A stretch of DNA of 64,000 nt from Variovorax sp. PBL-E5 (GTDB lineage: Bacteria; Pseudomonadota; Gammaproteobacteria; Burkholderiales; Burkholderiaceae_C). The notes beneath the pieces are model-generated. The model was not told the DNA's origin. It saw only the letters and a list, made by a program, of their open reading frames with translations, and searched no databases. The position numbers and the translations under genes were made by a program. Positions 28,994 through 37,751 of the stretch are shown here, in pieces. The DNA is taken from positions 2,232,001-2,296,000 of the forward strand of contig NZ_LR594671.1 in the NCBI RefSeq assembly GCF_901827185.1, written 5' to 3'. Position 1 is the stretch's first letter. Every line of letters starts with the position of its first letter.

Positions 28994-29929
28994 TCAGTAC
29001 TGGATTCGGGGATCGAACAGCCGATAGCTGAGGTCGATCAGGAGGTTGATCAGCACATAGACCCCGGCCGAGATCAGCAGCACGCTCTGGATCACCGGAT
29101 AGTCATGCCGCTGCACCGACTCGATCACCAGCCGGCCGACGCCGGGAATGGCGAACACTGTCTCGGTCACCACCACGCCGCCGATCAAGAGCGCGATGCC
29201 GACGCCGACCGTGGTCGCGATCGGTATCGCCGCATTGCGCAGCGCGTGGCCCAGCACCGGCAGCACGCCCAGTCCCTTGGCGCGCGCGGTGCGGATGTAG
29301 TCCTCGTGCAGCACTTCGAGCACGGTGGCGCGCGTCATGCGGGTGACCAGTGCGATGTAGACCAGCGCGAGGTTCACGCAAGGCAGCACCAGGCTGCGCA
29401 GCCAGCCGCCCGGGCTCTCGGCGAAATGCACGTAGCCCTGCACGGGAAACCACGGCAGCCGGATCGAGAAGGCATAGACCAGCAGGTAGCCGACCAGGAA
29501 CACCGGCACCGAAAACGCCAGCACCGCAAACAGCATCACCAGCCGGTCGACCCAGCTGCCCGCGCGGTGCGCCGCCAGTGTGCCGAGCGGCACCGCGACC
29601 ACGAGCGTGAGCAGCATGGTCAGCAGCGCGATCGACAGCGTCGGCTCCAGCCGCTGCGCGAGCAGATGCGTCACCGGCACCTGCGTGAAGATCGAGGTGC
29701 CGAGGTCGCCGCGCGCGAGCTTGCCGAGCCAGAGCACGAACTGCTGCCAGAGCGGCTGGTCCAGGCCCAGCGCGGTGCGCAGCTTGGCGATGTCGTCGAC
29801 GGTGGCGAGGTCGCCCGCGATCAGCGCGGCCGGATCGCCGGGCGAGAGATGGATCAGCAGGAACACCACCACCGCCACCACCGCCATCACAGGGAGCGTC
29901 GAGAGCAGGCGTCTGGCGAGATAGCCCAT
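28994..29929 (-). CDS. Peptide ABC transporter permease (OppB/DppB type)
   Basis: A 311-residue inner-membrane permease starting MGYLARRLLSTLPVMAVVAV, with the B-type landmarks SPGDPAALIAG after TM1, LGLDQPLWQQFVLWLGKLA, the coupling loop RTARAKGLGVLPVLGHALRN and the C-terminal ending RLFDPRIQY, close to the consensus end of this family. It pairs with the C-type permease encoded directly after it. It lies 25 bp after the binding-protein gene. Confidence 0.93.
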   Translation of the reverse strand: MGYLARRLLSTLPVMAVVAVVVFLLIHLSPGDPAALIAGDLATVDDIAKLRTALGLDQPLWQQFVLWLGKLARGDLGTSIFTQVPVTHLLAQRLEPTLSIALLTMLLTLVVAVPLGTLAAHRAGSWVDRLVMLFAVLAFSVPVFLVGYLLVYAFSIRLPWFPVQGYVHFAESPGGWLRSLVLPCVNLALVYIALVTRMTRATVLEVLHEDYIRTARAKGLGVLPVLGHALRNAAIPIATTVGVGIALLIGGVVVTETVFAIPGVGRLVIESVQRHDYPVIQSVLLISAGVYVLINLLIDLSYRLFDPRIQY

Positions 29930-29954
29930 GGATGTGCGATGCAGCCTTGGGCTT

Positions 29955-31535
29955 CTAGCGGTCGAGCACCCAGACGTTGGGCATGCCGGCCCACAGCTTG
30001 TCGATGCCCTTCAGGTCGGCGCGCGCAGCGAAAGCGGCCGAGTACTGGCCGGCGTTGATGTAGGGCACGGCCTCGTAGGCGCGCTTCTGGAAGGCATCGA
30101 GCAGCTCCTTTCGCCTGGCCGGCACGGTCTCCTTGATCCATGCGCTGCGCAGTTCGTCGAGCTGCTTGTCGCAGGGCCAGCCGGGCAGGGTGGTGCCGCA
30201 GGCCGCGCTCAGGTAGGCGTTGGTGACCGGCGAGTTGACGTCGAATTCACCGGCCACTGTCACATACATGCTCCAGCCGCCGGCCTCGGGCGCATCGCGC
30301 TTGGCGCGGCGCGCGCCGATCGAGGCCCAGTCCATGGTCTGCATGTCGACGTTCATGCCGATGCTGCGCATCGTCTGCGCGGCCATCAGCGCCTCGGCAT
30401 TGAGGTAGGTGATGTCGCTCGGCACCAGCAGCACCACCTTCTCGCCCTTGTAGCCGGCATCGGCCAGCATCTTCTTGGCCTTCGCGATGTCGGGCTTGCG
30501 GTAGGGATCGGCACCGGCATCGGTCTCGTTCGGTCCGCCGCAGATGAAGTAGGTCGCGCAGTAGGTCACGCGCATGTCGAGCGGATAGCCCATCGCGGCC
30601 GTGAAGCGTTCCTGGCTCACCGCCATCAGCAGTGCCTGCCGAACCTTCGGATTGTCGAAGGGCGCATGCAACTGGTTGAAGACCAGGAAGCCCTGGTACG
30701 CGCCGCCATTGCCGATCTTCACGTTCGGGTCGGTGCGCAGCGGCGTGATGTAGTCGGGCGGCAGTTGCTCGATGTAGTCGACCTCGCCGCGCTTGAGCGC
30801 TGCGACGGCGCTGTTGGCGTCGGGCAGGTAGAGCCATTCGACGCGGTCGAAGTGGCTCTTCTTGCTGCCCGAAAGGCCGCTCGGCGGCTCGCTGCGCGCC
30901 ACGTAGTGGGGGTTGCGCACGAACACCGCCTTGTTGCCCGGCACCCACTCATCGCGCTTGAAGATGTAGGGGCCGGAGCCGAGCACCTCGGCCAGCGGCG
31001 AGGTGGCCGGCATCTTGGCGAGTCGCTCGGGCAGGATGAAGGGCGGATAGCCCGAGGGCTTGGCCAGTGCGTCGAGCACCATGCCGAAGGGTTCCTTGAG
31101 CGTGAGCGTGAAGCTGTTGGCGTCGACCGCCTTCCACTCGGCGCCGGCCGTGCCCATCGCGCGGCCCAGGCTGTCGCGCGCGCCCCAGCGCTGCAGCGAG
31201 GCGATCACGTCGGCCGAAGTCACCGCGCTCCCATCGGAGAACTTGAGGCCGGGCCGCAGCGTGAAGCTCCACTGCTTGCCGTCCTTCGAGCTCGTGTACT
31301 TGTCGACCATCTGCGGCTTCGGCGTGCCGCTCGCGTCCTCTGCGAACAGCGTGTCGTAGACCATGTAGCCGAAGTTGCGCGAGATGTAGGCGGTGGTGAA
31401 AGTCGGGTCGAGGATCTTCACGTCGGCATGCGCGACGACCTTGAGCGTCTTGGTCTGCGCCAGAGCGGGAAGGCCGGCGCCGGCCAGGAGCAGGGCGCCC
31501 AGCGTGGCGAGGGCGGCGAGCGTGCGTCGTTTCAT
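29955..31535 (-). CDS. Peptide ABC transporter substrate-binding protein (family 5)
   Basis: A 526-residue periplasmic protein. Residues 1-26 are a signal (MKRRTLAALATLGALLLAGA, cleaved near ALAQT). Mature-protein family 5 features include VVAHADVKILDPTFTT, the LRPGLKFSDGSAVTSADVI block typical of SBP_bac_5, and ANSAVAALKRGEVDYIEQL. GGAG lies 8 nt before the ATG. The ligand is probably a short peptide or peptide-like compound; operon context with D-aminoacylase and an M81 peptidase suggests D-residues or N-acyl peptides. Confidence 0.92.
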   Translation of the reverse strand: MKRRTLAALATLGALLLAGAGLPALAQTKTLKVVAHADVKILDPTFTTAYISRNFGYMVYDTLFAEDASGTPKPQMVDKYTSSKDGKQWSFTLRPGLKFSDGSAVTSADVIASLQRWGARDSLGRAMGTAGAEWKAVDANSFTLTLKEPFGMVLDALAKPSGYPPFILPERLAKMPATSPLAEVLGSGPYIFKRDEWVPGNKAVFVRNPHYVARSEPPSGLSGSKKSHFDRVEWLYLPDANSAVAALKRGEVDYIEQLPPDYITPLRTDPNVKIGNGGAYQGFLVFNQLHAPFDNPKVRQALLMAVSQERFTAAMGYPLDMRVTYCATYFICGGPNETDAGADPYRKPDIAKAKKMLADAGYKGEKVVLLVPSDITYLNAEALMAAQTMRSIGMNVDMQTMDWASIGARRAKRDAPEAGGWSMYVTVAGEFDVNSPVTNAYLSAACGTTLPGWPCDKQLDELRSAWIKETVPARRKELLDAFQKRAYEAVPYINAGQYSAAFAARADLKGIDKLWAGMPNVWVLDR

Positions 31536-31587
31536 CTTCGGGTCTCCGGTGAGGTGGCGAATGGAACAGGGAACAGCGGATCGGCGA

Positions 31588-33039
31588 TCAGGCCGCGGCA
31601 TCCAGCGGCCACCTGGGCCGCCGCACCTTGCGATAGGGCAGGGTCGACAGATCGAGCGTGACCGAGCCCGGCGCGCCGGCATAGATCACATGCTTCGCGA
31701 CCTTGGAGAAGGAAGCGTAGAAGTGCTGCGAGGATTTGACGACGATGATCTTCTTCGCCGCCAGGTCGCAACCCAGCTGCGTGAAGAGGTCGGTGCCCAT
31801 CGCCTGGCTGCGCAGCGTGGTCAGCACGATCTCGATCCCCTTGGCCTCGACCAGCGCGCAGTCGCCGAGCGCGATCGGCGTGTTCGCCAGGCCGGTCATC
31901 ACCATCTCGGGACACAGCGCTTTGACGGTGCATTCGAGGTCGATGGGCTCACCCGACAGCGGGCTGATCTTGCCGCCGATGCGCAAGGCGAGGCGCGCGC
32001 CCGCGCCGGCCTCGAAGGCCATGCGCGCCGCGCCCGGGTCCCACACCGGGCCGAGCGCCGCGTTGCCGATGCCGCGCTCGACCATGCGGCGCAGCATGAA
32101 GGTCGAATCCCCGGCCGCGCCGCCGCCCGGGTTGTCGGCGCCGTCGGCCAGCACCACCGGCGCGCCATCGAAGGCCAGCGCCTGGTCGAGCGAGGTGTCG
32201 ATGCCGGGATAGCGCACGGAGAGCGCATCGCGCAGTCCGATCAGCTCGTCGGCCAGCTTGCGTGCGAGCGCGTCGGCCTCGGCCTGTCGGCCGTCGGTGT
32301 AGACCAGCACCTTGGTCCCCATCTCGGGCACGTCGCCCCACGGGAAGCCATGCGAAATGGAGATCGAGAGCACGCCGTCCTTGCCTTCGAGCGCCTGGAT
32401 GCGGTCGACGAAGCCGCGCGCCGGCTCGCGCGAGGTGTGCATGATCACCACCATGCCGGTGTCGACCACGGCGTGCACGGGCTTGATCTTCTTGTCGACC
32501 ATCGCCGCGCAGAGGTCCACCAGCTCGAGTCCGCGTTCGAGGATGTCGGTGTGCGGATATTCCTTGAACGCGATCAGGAGGTCGGCGCTCTCCGTCATCT
32601 CGGCGGTCATATGGTTGTGCGGATCGAGCTCGGCACCGACCACCACCTTCGGCCCGACGATGGCGCGCACGCGCTGCAACAGGTCGCCCTCGCAGTCGTC
32701 GTAGCCGTCGGCCACCATCGCGCCGTGCAGGCCGAGCAGCACCATGTCGACCGGCAGCGCGGCGCGCAGGTCGGCCAGCAGTTCGTCGCGCAGCATCTCG
32801 TAGGCCTGGCGCGTGGTCGTGCCGCTGGGCTGCGCGCCGGCCACCATGCCCTCGATCAGCGTCCAGCCGCGCTCCTTGCCGCGCAGGCGTGCGGCCCACA
32901 GCGGGCCGGAGAACATGGTCATGCGATCGGGATGCTGACCGGCCGGGTAGTAGCCGCGGTCCTTGAAGGACGCGAGGCCGGTCGGCATCGGGCCGAAGGT
33001 GTTGGTTTCGGTGGCGAGGGATCCGCTGAAGACACGCAC
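31588..33039 (-). CDS. M81 family metallopeptidase (MlrC-like)
   Basis: A 483-residue cytoplasmic protein homologous to MlrC, the enzyme that completes linear microcystin breakdown. The N-terminal domain starts RVFSGSLATETNTFGPMPT; likely zinc ligands are in VLLGLHGAMVADGYDDCEGD, GAELDPHNHMT and FKEYPHTD. The C-terminal domain begins near LADGADNPGGGAAGDSTF, another strongly conserved M81 stretch. The start is GTG at 33039 with AAGGAG about 9 nt upstream. M81 proteins are widespread outside cyanotoxin degraders and are often next to peptide importers, so an actual microcystin role is not implied. Confidence 0.9.
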   Translation of the reverse strand: MRVFSGSLATETNTFGPMPTGLASFKDRGYYPAGQHPDRMTMFSGPLWAARLRGKERGWTLIEGMVAGAQPSGTTTRQAYEMLRDELLADLRAALPVDMVLLGLHGAMVADGYDDCEGDLLQRVRAIVGPKVVVGAELDPHNHMTAEMTESADLLIAFKEYPHTDILERGLELVDLCAAMVDKKIKPVHAVVDTGMVVIMHTSREPARGFVDRIQALEGKDGVLSISISHGFPWGDVPEMGTKVLVYTDGRQAEADALARKLADELIGLRDALSVRYPGIDTSLDQALAFDGAPVVLADGADNPGGGAAGDSTFMLRRMVERGIGNAALGPVWDPGAARMAFEAGAGARLALRIGGKISPLSGEPIDLECTVKALCPEMVMTGLANTPIALGDCALVEAKGIEIVLTTLRSQAMGTDLFTQLGCDLAAKKIIVVKSSQHFYASFSKVAKHVIYAGAPGSVTLDLSTLPYRKVRRPRWPLDAAA

Positions 33040-33075
33040 GGCGAGGACTCCTTGTGAATGAAGAAGAAAAACGGT

Positions 33076-34251
33076 TCAGTTCGGCGCCGCGGCCTGCGCA
33101 TCGCCGGCGCGCCGCAGCCGCGCGGGGCCGAGCATCGCGGCCGTGAGGCCGAAAGACGCCGCATGCGCGGGCACCGGCAGTCCGCGCGCGAGCGCGGCGC
33201 AGGTCTCGCCCATCGAGGCCGAGGTCTGGATGCCGTAGCCGCCCTGCGCGGCGATCCAGAAGAAGCCGGGCGCCTCGTCGTCGAAGCCGCCGACCAGATC
33301 GCCGTCGGCGACGAAGGAACGCAGGCCGGCCCAGGTGCGAATGGGCCGCCGGATCGCGAGCGTGGTCGCGGTCTCGATGCGATCGATGGCGAGCGCGATG
33401 TCCATCTCCTCGGGTTGCACGTCCTGCGGCTCGACGAGGTCGGCGTTGGCCGGCGAGCCGAGCAGCATGCCGGCGTCGGGCTTGATGTACCAGTCCTCGG
33501 TGGCGCCGAAGGCCATCGGCCAGTGCGTCGTGTCGGTGTCCGCGGGCGGTGCGAAGACGAAGGCCGAGCGCCGGCGGGGTTCGATGCCGATCGGCCGCAC
33601 GCCGGCCAGCCGGGCGACGACATCGACCCAGGCGCCGGCGGCATTGAGCACCACCGGCGCTTCGTACGCGGTGCCGCCGGCCTGCACGCGCCAGCCTTGC
33701 GGCCTGCGCTCGATCGCGCTCACCTCGGCATCGCAGACCAGCATGCCGCCGGCGCGGCGCATGCCGCGCAGATAGCCCTGGTGGATCGCGTGCACGTCCA
33801 TGTCGAAGGCATCGGGCTCGTAGACCGCGCCCAGCACCTGCTCGCGGCGCAGCACCGGCAGCAGGGCGTGCGCCTCGTCGGCGGACAGGCGCTGTGCGCC
33901 CGGCGCCATGGCGCGCAGGATCTCCCAATGCGCCTCGAGTTGCGGCAGCTGGCCGGGGCCCGCGACCATCATCGCGCCGCGCGGCGTCAAGAGCGGCTGT
34001 TCGGCGAAACCGGGCGGCGGATGCAGCAGGAAGGCACGGCTCGCCATCGTCAGCGCGCGCACCTGCGGCGTGCCGTAGCTCTCCATGAAGAGTGCGGCCG
34101 AGCGGCCGGTCGAGTGGTAGCCGGGCTGCGCCTCGCGTTCGAGCACGATCACGCGTGCATGCGGCGCGAGCCAGTGCGCGACCGATGCGCCGGCAATGCC
34201 GCCGCCGATCACGAGGTAGTCGGCCGTCGTCGCGGGAGAAGAGAAAGTCAT
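33076..34251 (-). CDS. FAD-dependent amino-acid oxidase/dehydrogenase (DAO family)
   Basis: A 391-residue flavoenzyme. The Rossmann FAD motif is DYLVIGGGIAGASVAHWL (residues 11-28). Other DAO-family landmarks are the GRSAALFMESYG stretch, ALLPVLRREQVLGAVYEPDA and the C-terminal GFFWIAAQGGYGIQTS. The layout is closest to D-arginine dehydrogenase/DadA-like or glycine oxidase-type enzymes; the exact amine substrate is not visible. It is the first gene of the eight-gene operon, just downstream of three palindromes shared with the divergent regulator gene. In this context oxidation of a released D-amino acid is the likely role. Confidence 0.88.
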   Translation of the reverse strand: MTFSSPATTADYLVIGGGIAGASVAHWLAPHARVIVLEREAQPGYHSTGRSAALFMESYGTPQVRALTMASRAFLLHPPPGFAEQPLLTPRGAMMVAGPGQLPQLEAHWEILRAMAPGAQRLSADEAHALLPVLRREQVLGAVYEPDAFDMDVHAIHQGYLRGMRRAGGMLVCDAEVSAIERRPQGWRVQAGGTAYEAPVVLNAAGAWVDVVARLAGVRPIGIEPRRRSAFVFAPPADTDTTHWPMAFGATEDWYIKPDAGMLLGSPANADLVEPQDVQPEEMDIALAIDRIETATTLAIRRPIRTWAGLRSFVADGDLVGGFDDEAPGFFWIAAQGGYGIQTSASMGETCAALARGLPVPAHAASFGLTAAMLGPARLRRAGDAQAAAPN

Positions 34252-34294
34252 CGTGCGTGGATGAATCGGAATGCGGCGAAGTTTAGTGAGAGAT

Positions 34295-34308
34295 TTGCGG
34301 ATACGCAA
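34295..34308. promoter_or_regulatory. Operator-like palindrome, copy 1 of 3
   Basis: TTGCG-GATA-CGCAA, a perfect 5-bp inverted repeat 44 bp upstream of the DAO-type gene. The same sequence, with the two bases before it (ATTTGCGGATACGCAA), recurs at 34373-34388. It is a candidate binding site for the XRE-cupin regulator transcribed the other way. Confidence 0.65.
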
Positions 34309-34359
34309 AAGTTTGTGCAGACCCTACGGGTAAATCCCACTCCGTTGCATCGTCGGAAT

Positions 34360-34388
34360 TTGCGTTCATGCAATTTGCGGATACGCAA
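34360..34388. promoter_or_regulatory. Operator-like palindromes, copies 2 and 3
   Basis: TTGCG-TTCA-TGCAA (34360-34373, one mismatch in symmetry) is followed one base later by TTGCG-GATA-CGCAA (34375-34388). The two centres are 15 bp apart, about one and a half helical turns, and copy 1 is 80 bp from copy 3. They lie 66-94 bp upstream of the regulator gene, suited to autoregulation and to looping with copy 1. Confidence 0.65.
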
Positions 34389-34453
34389 CTTCCGAGCCCG
34401 CACCGGCCGATGCTCTGGCAGAATTCCGCCCACAACCCACGAGGACCGCCCGC

Positions 34454-35263
34454 TTGAAAGCACATCCCGTCGCACGTCGCGATGCCGAGCCCAACATGCT
34501 CGACCGCGAGACCTTCGGCAAGCGCCTGCGCACCGCGCGCAAGGAATTCGGCTGGACGCTGGCCCGGCTGGCCGAGCTCTCGGGCGTTTCCATCACCACC
34601 ATCTCGCGCGCCGAGCGCGGCCAGCTCGCGCTCGGCTACGAGAACTTCGCGGCACTGGGCCGTGCGCTGCAGATGGACATGAACGCGATGTTCGCGGGTG
34701 CGGGCATCCAGCCGGCGCAGCTCGACGGGCCGGTGGTCACGCGCGCCGGCAAGGGCGTGGTGTACCGCGGCCTGTCCTTTGCCTACGAATTCCTCGGCAC
34801 CGAGGTCGCCGGCAAGCAGATGAGCCCGGTGGTCGGCACCGTGCATGCGCGGCACATCCACGGACCCGAGGACTTTGCGCGGCATGCGGGCGAAGAGTTC
34901 GCCTATGTGCTGTCGGGCGAGATCGACGTGCACTTCGACAACGGCGAGGTGGTGCGCCTCGCGCGCGGCGATTCGCTCTACTTCGACAGCCGCATCGGCC
35001 ACGCGTATGTGAGCGTGAGCCGGCAGCTCGCGAAGATCGTCGGCGTGACCACGAGCGAAAGCAGCTTCATGCAATCGGCGCGGGCCGGCGACAGCGGTGC
35101 GGCCCGCGCCGTCGCGCCCGCGAAGACGAAAGCGAAGGCGAAAGCAAAGACCACCGCGAATGCAGGAAGCAGGCGCGCAGCAGCGCCCGCGCCTGCCACC
35201 GTGCGCCGGCCGGCGACATCGCGCGCCCGGGCCGGCGCGGCGCCGCTCGCACGCCGCAAATAG
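34454..35263 (+). CDS. XRE-family regulator with cupin sensor domain and basic C-terminal tail
   Basis: A 269-residue transcription factor. The HTH is at about residues 22-75 (FGWTLARLAELSGVSITTIS, then RAERGQLALG). The cupin domain is at about 100-205 (HARHIHGPEDFARHAGEEFA, then YVLSGEIDVHFDNGE, LARGDSLYFDSRIGHAY). Residues 215-269 are a low-complexity Lys/Ala/Arg-rich tail resembling histone-like C-termini, which may add nonspecific DNA affinity. The TTG at 34454 has GAGGA 8 nt upstream; an ATG at 34496 is possible. It is divergent from the D-peptide operon across three palindromes, so it is that operon's likely regulator, sensing an amino acid or derivative through the cupin. Confidence 0.9.
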   Translation: MKAHPVARRDAEPNMLDRETFGKRLRTARKEFGWTLARLAELSGVSITTISRAERGQLALGYENFAALGRALQMDMNAMFAGAGIQPAQLDGPVVTRAGKGVVYRGLSFAYEFLGTEVAGKQMSPVVGTVHARHIHGPEDFARHAGEEFAYVLSGEIDVHFDNGEVVRLARGDSLYFDSRIGHAYVSVSRQLAKIVGVTTSESSFMQSARAGDSGAARAVAPAKTKAKAKAKTTANAGSRRAAAPAPATVRRPATSRARAGAAPLARRK

Positions 35264-35310
35264 CCGCGCAGCGGGTCGCCATGGGCCCGCCTTTTCGCTA
35301 ACCTTGCGCG

Positions 35311-36261
35311 ATGACTGCACTTGCCCCGCAGCGCGCCGAGCCCATCGGGCCGCCGCCTCCCGCACCCGACCTGCCCGTGCCGATGCCGCCGACCGTGCCG
35401 CCTGCGCCGCCGCCCGTCGTCGATCCGCCCGCCTCCGACCCGCCGCTCACCGAGCCCGGCGCGCCGGCACCTGTCGCCGATCCGCCGCCCGGCGCGATGG
35501 CGCTCGGCCGCCTGCATGCGCGCAGGCTGCGCGAGATCTACCGCTCGGCCGGCTGGCCCTGCGGCGATCCGATCGAGATCGAGCTGCTCGCCGCCGGCCT
35601 GCTGGCGCGCGTGCGTTCGGCCCATGGCCACGAGACCCTGCGCGTGACCGATGACGGCATCGCGCACATTGCGCGCACGCTGGTCGTCAACCGCGCCGTG
35701 CTGTCCCGCCACGAGGCGCTGGTCGAGCAGGTCGCGCGCGAGATGACGCGCGCCGGCCGCGTGGCCTGGCGCGGCCTTGGCCTGCGCGCGCGGCTGCCGG
35801 CCGCGATCGAGGGCGGCAAGCCGCGCTGGTGCATCGCGCGGCCCGATGTCTTCTCGATCCGCAACACCAGCGTCGAGGCCTATGCGCAGCCGATCGTTCA
35901 CGAGGTCAAGGTGAATCGCGCCGATCTGCTGAGCGACCTGCGCAAGCCCGACAAGCGCGCGGCCTATCTCGATCTCGGCGGCGAATGCTGGTACGTGCTG
36001 GGCTGCGATGCGAAGGGCCATCCGATCGGCGAGCCCGAGGAGATTCCGTCCGAATGCGGCGTGCTGATCGCGCGCGGCGAGCGTCTCGTGGTCGCGCGCG
36101 CGGCCGTGCATCGTGCGCTGCCGCGCATGCCCTTCTCCGTCTGGCTCGCACTCGCCAAGGCCCAGCCGGTGCCGGGCTTCGACGACGAATCGCAGGACTT
36201 GCTGGCCGACTTCAGTACGGAAGCGGCGCCGCCGCCGATGACGCTGCGCTCGTCGAGCTGA
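35311..36261 (+). CDS. MmcB-like DNA repair protein (PD-(D/E)XK-like core) with proline-rich N-terminus
   Basis: A 316-residue protein. Residues 1-60 are highly Pro-rich. The C-terminal half resembles the MmcB family known from LexA-controlled mitomycin response in Caulobacter: RPDVFSIRNTSVEAYAQPIV followed by HEVKVNRADLLSDLRKPDKR and GECWYVLGCDAKG. The D...E-V-K spacing fits a PD-(D/E)XK nuclease core. Residues 60-160 carry a wHTH-like segment (IEIELLAAGLLARVRSAHGH, then LRVTDDGIAHIARTL). No LexA box is visible upstream. Nuclease activity is inferred, not shown. Confidence 0.7.
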   Translation: MTALAPQRAEPIGPPPPAPDLPVPMPPTVPPAPPPVVDPPASDPPLTEPGAPAPVADPPPGAMALGRLHARRLREIYRSAGWPCGDPIEIELLAAGLLARVRSAHGHETLRVTDDGIAHIARTLVVNRAVLSRHEALVEQVAREMTRAGRVAWRGLGLRARLPAAIEGGKPRWCIARPDVFSIRNTSVEAYAQPIVHEVKVNRADLLSDLRKPDKRAAYLDLGGECWYVLGCDAKGHPIGEPEEIPSECGVLIARGERLVVARAAVHRALPRMPFSVWLALAKAQPVPGFDDESQDLLADFSTEAAPPPMTLRSSS

Positions 36262-36278
36262 CGGCGCCGCGGCGCGCG

Positions 36279-37238
36279 TCAGCGGTCGAGCACCAGCTTC
36301 GGCGTCTTCGATCCCGAGCAGCAGACCATCATGACGGTGTTGGAGGCCTGCTCGTCCTTGCTCAGCACGAGATCGCGGTGGTCGGGCACGCCTTCCAGCA
36401 CGCGCGTCTCGCAAGTCGCGCAGATGCCTTCGAGGCAGGAGTAGGGCACATCGACGCCGGCTTCGAGCATCGCATCGAGGATGGTCTTGCCGGGTGGCAC
36501 CTCGAGCACCTTGCCCGAGCGCGCGAGTTCGACCTGGAAGCCGCCGGTGGTGGAGGGCGCGTCCTTGGCCGCGAAGTACTCGACATGCACCTGCGCCGGC
36601 GGCAGGCCCGCGGTGGCATCCTCGAAGGCGGCCAGCATCGGCAGCGGCCCGCAGGAATAGAAGTGGCTGCCTTCGCGAGCTGTCGCGACCACTTGTCGGA
36701 GATCGAGCAGCTGGCCCTGCATGCGGTCGTCGAAGTGCAGATGCAGCTGGCCGTGGGGCGAGCCGGCCTTCAGCGCGCGCAGGTCGGACAGGAAGGCGGC
36801 GCCCGCATGGCTGCGCGCGCAGTAGTGCAGCTCCCAGCTGCGGCCCAGGCTGTCGAGTCGCTGCACCATGCACCACAGCGGCGTGATGCCGATGCCGCCG
36901 GCAATCAGCACGCTGTGCGGCGCGTCTTCGGCGAGCGTGAAGTTGTTGCGCGGCGTGGCCACCGTGACCATGTCGCCCGCGCGCAATTGCTGGTGCACGA
37001 AGGCGGAGCCGCCGCGGCTGGCGCGGTCGCGGTTGACGCCGACCACGTAGCGGTGCGTCTCGGTCGGCGGATTGCACAGCGAATAGCTGCGCACCATGCC
37101 GTTGCCCAGGTGCAGGTCGATGTGCGAGCCGGCGGTGAAGGTCGGCAGCGCGGCGCCGTCGGCATGGCGGAATTCGAAGGAAAGAATGCCGTCCGCCTCG
37201 TAGCGGATGGCGCGCAGTTGCAAGGGCATCAGGTCCAT
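36279..37238 (-). CDS. Flavin reductase with C-terminal 2Fe-2S ferredoxin domain (phthalate dioxygenase reductase/VanB type)
   Basis: A 319-residue electron-transfer protein. Residues 1-100 are the flavin-binding barrel (FMN motif RSYSLCNPPTE), 100-225 the NAD-binding domain (LIAGGIGITPLWCMV, FYSCGPLPML), and 230-319 a plant-type ferredoxin with cluster ligands in YSCLEGICATCETRV and MVCCSGSKT. This order matches class IA reductases that feed Rieske oxygenases. No oxygenase gene is adjacent, so the partner is elsewhere. The ATG at 37238 (MDLMPLQLRAIRY) is the first that suits the domain. It is convergent with the MmcB-like gene. Confidence 0.92.
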   Translation of the reverse strand: MDLMPLQLRAIRYEADGILSFEFRHADGAALPTFTAGSHIDLHLGNGMVRSYSLCNPPTETHRYVVGVNRDRASRGGSAFVHQQLRAGDMVTVATPRNNFTLAEDAPHSVLIAGGIGITPLWCMVQRLDSLGRSWELHYCARSHAGAAFLSDLRALKAGSPHGQLHLHFDDRMQGQLLDLRQVVATAREGSHFYSCGPLPMLAAFEDATAGLPPAQVHVEYFAAKDAPSTTGGFQVELARSGKVLEVPPGKTILDAMLEAGVDVPYSCLEGICATCETRVLEGVPDHRDLVLSKDEQASNTVMMVCCSGSKTPKLVLDR

Positions 37239-37346
37239 GGTGTTCAGTTTTGTCCGGTGCCCCATTGTCGAACAGGATGGCCATGACCGGCAGCCCATGC
37301 CAAGGACCGTCTTCCTCGCGCTCGCGAAGACACCGGCGACGCGCGC

Positions 37347-37751
37347 TCAGCGCGTGTAGTCGCCGCTGGCTTCCGGCTGGTACAGGATCCCGACCACCTC
37401 GGCGTCGACCTGTTCGCCGCTCGGCGTTTGCCAGCGTGCGGTCGCGCCGAGCCTGAGGCCGATGAGCGCCATGCCCACCGGCGACAGCACCGAGACCAGG
37501 CCCGCGCCCGGCGCGGCGTCGCGGGGATAGCACAGGGTCAGCTGCTGGCGCTGCCCCGAGTGGCGGTCCGTGAGCTGTACCTGCGAGTTCATGGTGACGA
37601 TGTCGGGTGCGACCTCGCGCGAGCGCACCACCTCGGTGGCGTCCAGCAGGTCTTCGAATTCGGGCGGGACCTCGCCGTCCTGCCGCAGCTTGCTCAGGCG
37701 GACGTGGTCGAGTTCGGTGAGCGTGCGCTCGCCGTGAATGATTGCGGGCAT
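37347..37751 (-). CDS. rnk: Rnk-like nucleoside diphosphate kinase regulator (GreA/GreB C-terminal domain)
   Basis: A 134-residue protein with a short N-terminal coiled-coil replacing the GreA finger (residues 1-50) and a GreA/GreB C-terminal FKBP-like domain (VTMNSQVQLTDRHSGQRQQL, YPRDAAPGAGLVSVLSPVG, ALIGLRLGA). Rnk binds RNA polymerase near the secondary channel but lacks transcript-cleavage activity; in other bacteria it affects NDP kinase levels. The gene stands alone, with 350 bp upstream lacking any other gene. Confidence 0.88.
   Translation of the reverse strand: MPAIIHGERTLTELDHVRLSKLRQDGEVPPEFEDLLDATEVVRSREVAPDIVTMNSQVQLTDRHSGQRQQLTLCYPRDAAPGAGLVSVLSPVGMALIGLRLGATARWQTPSGEQVDAEVVGILYQPEASGDYTR

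Noticed and set aside
31588..33039. Microcystin degradation pathway (mlr cluster)
   Set aside because: Only an MlrC-like M81 gene is present; no MlrA, MlrB or MlrD homologues are nearby, and M81 proteins are common in peptide-importer operons.
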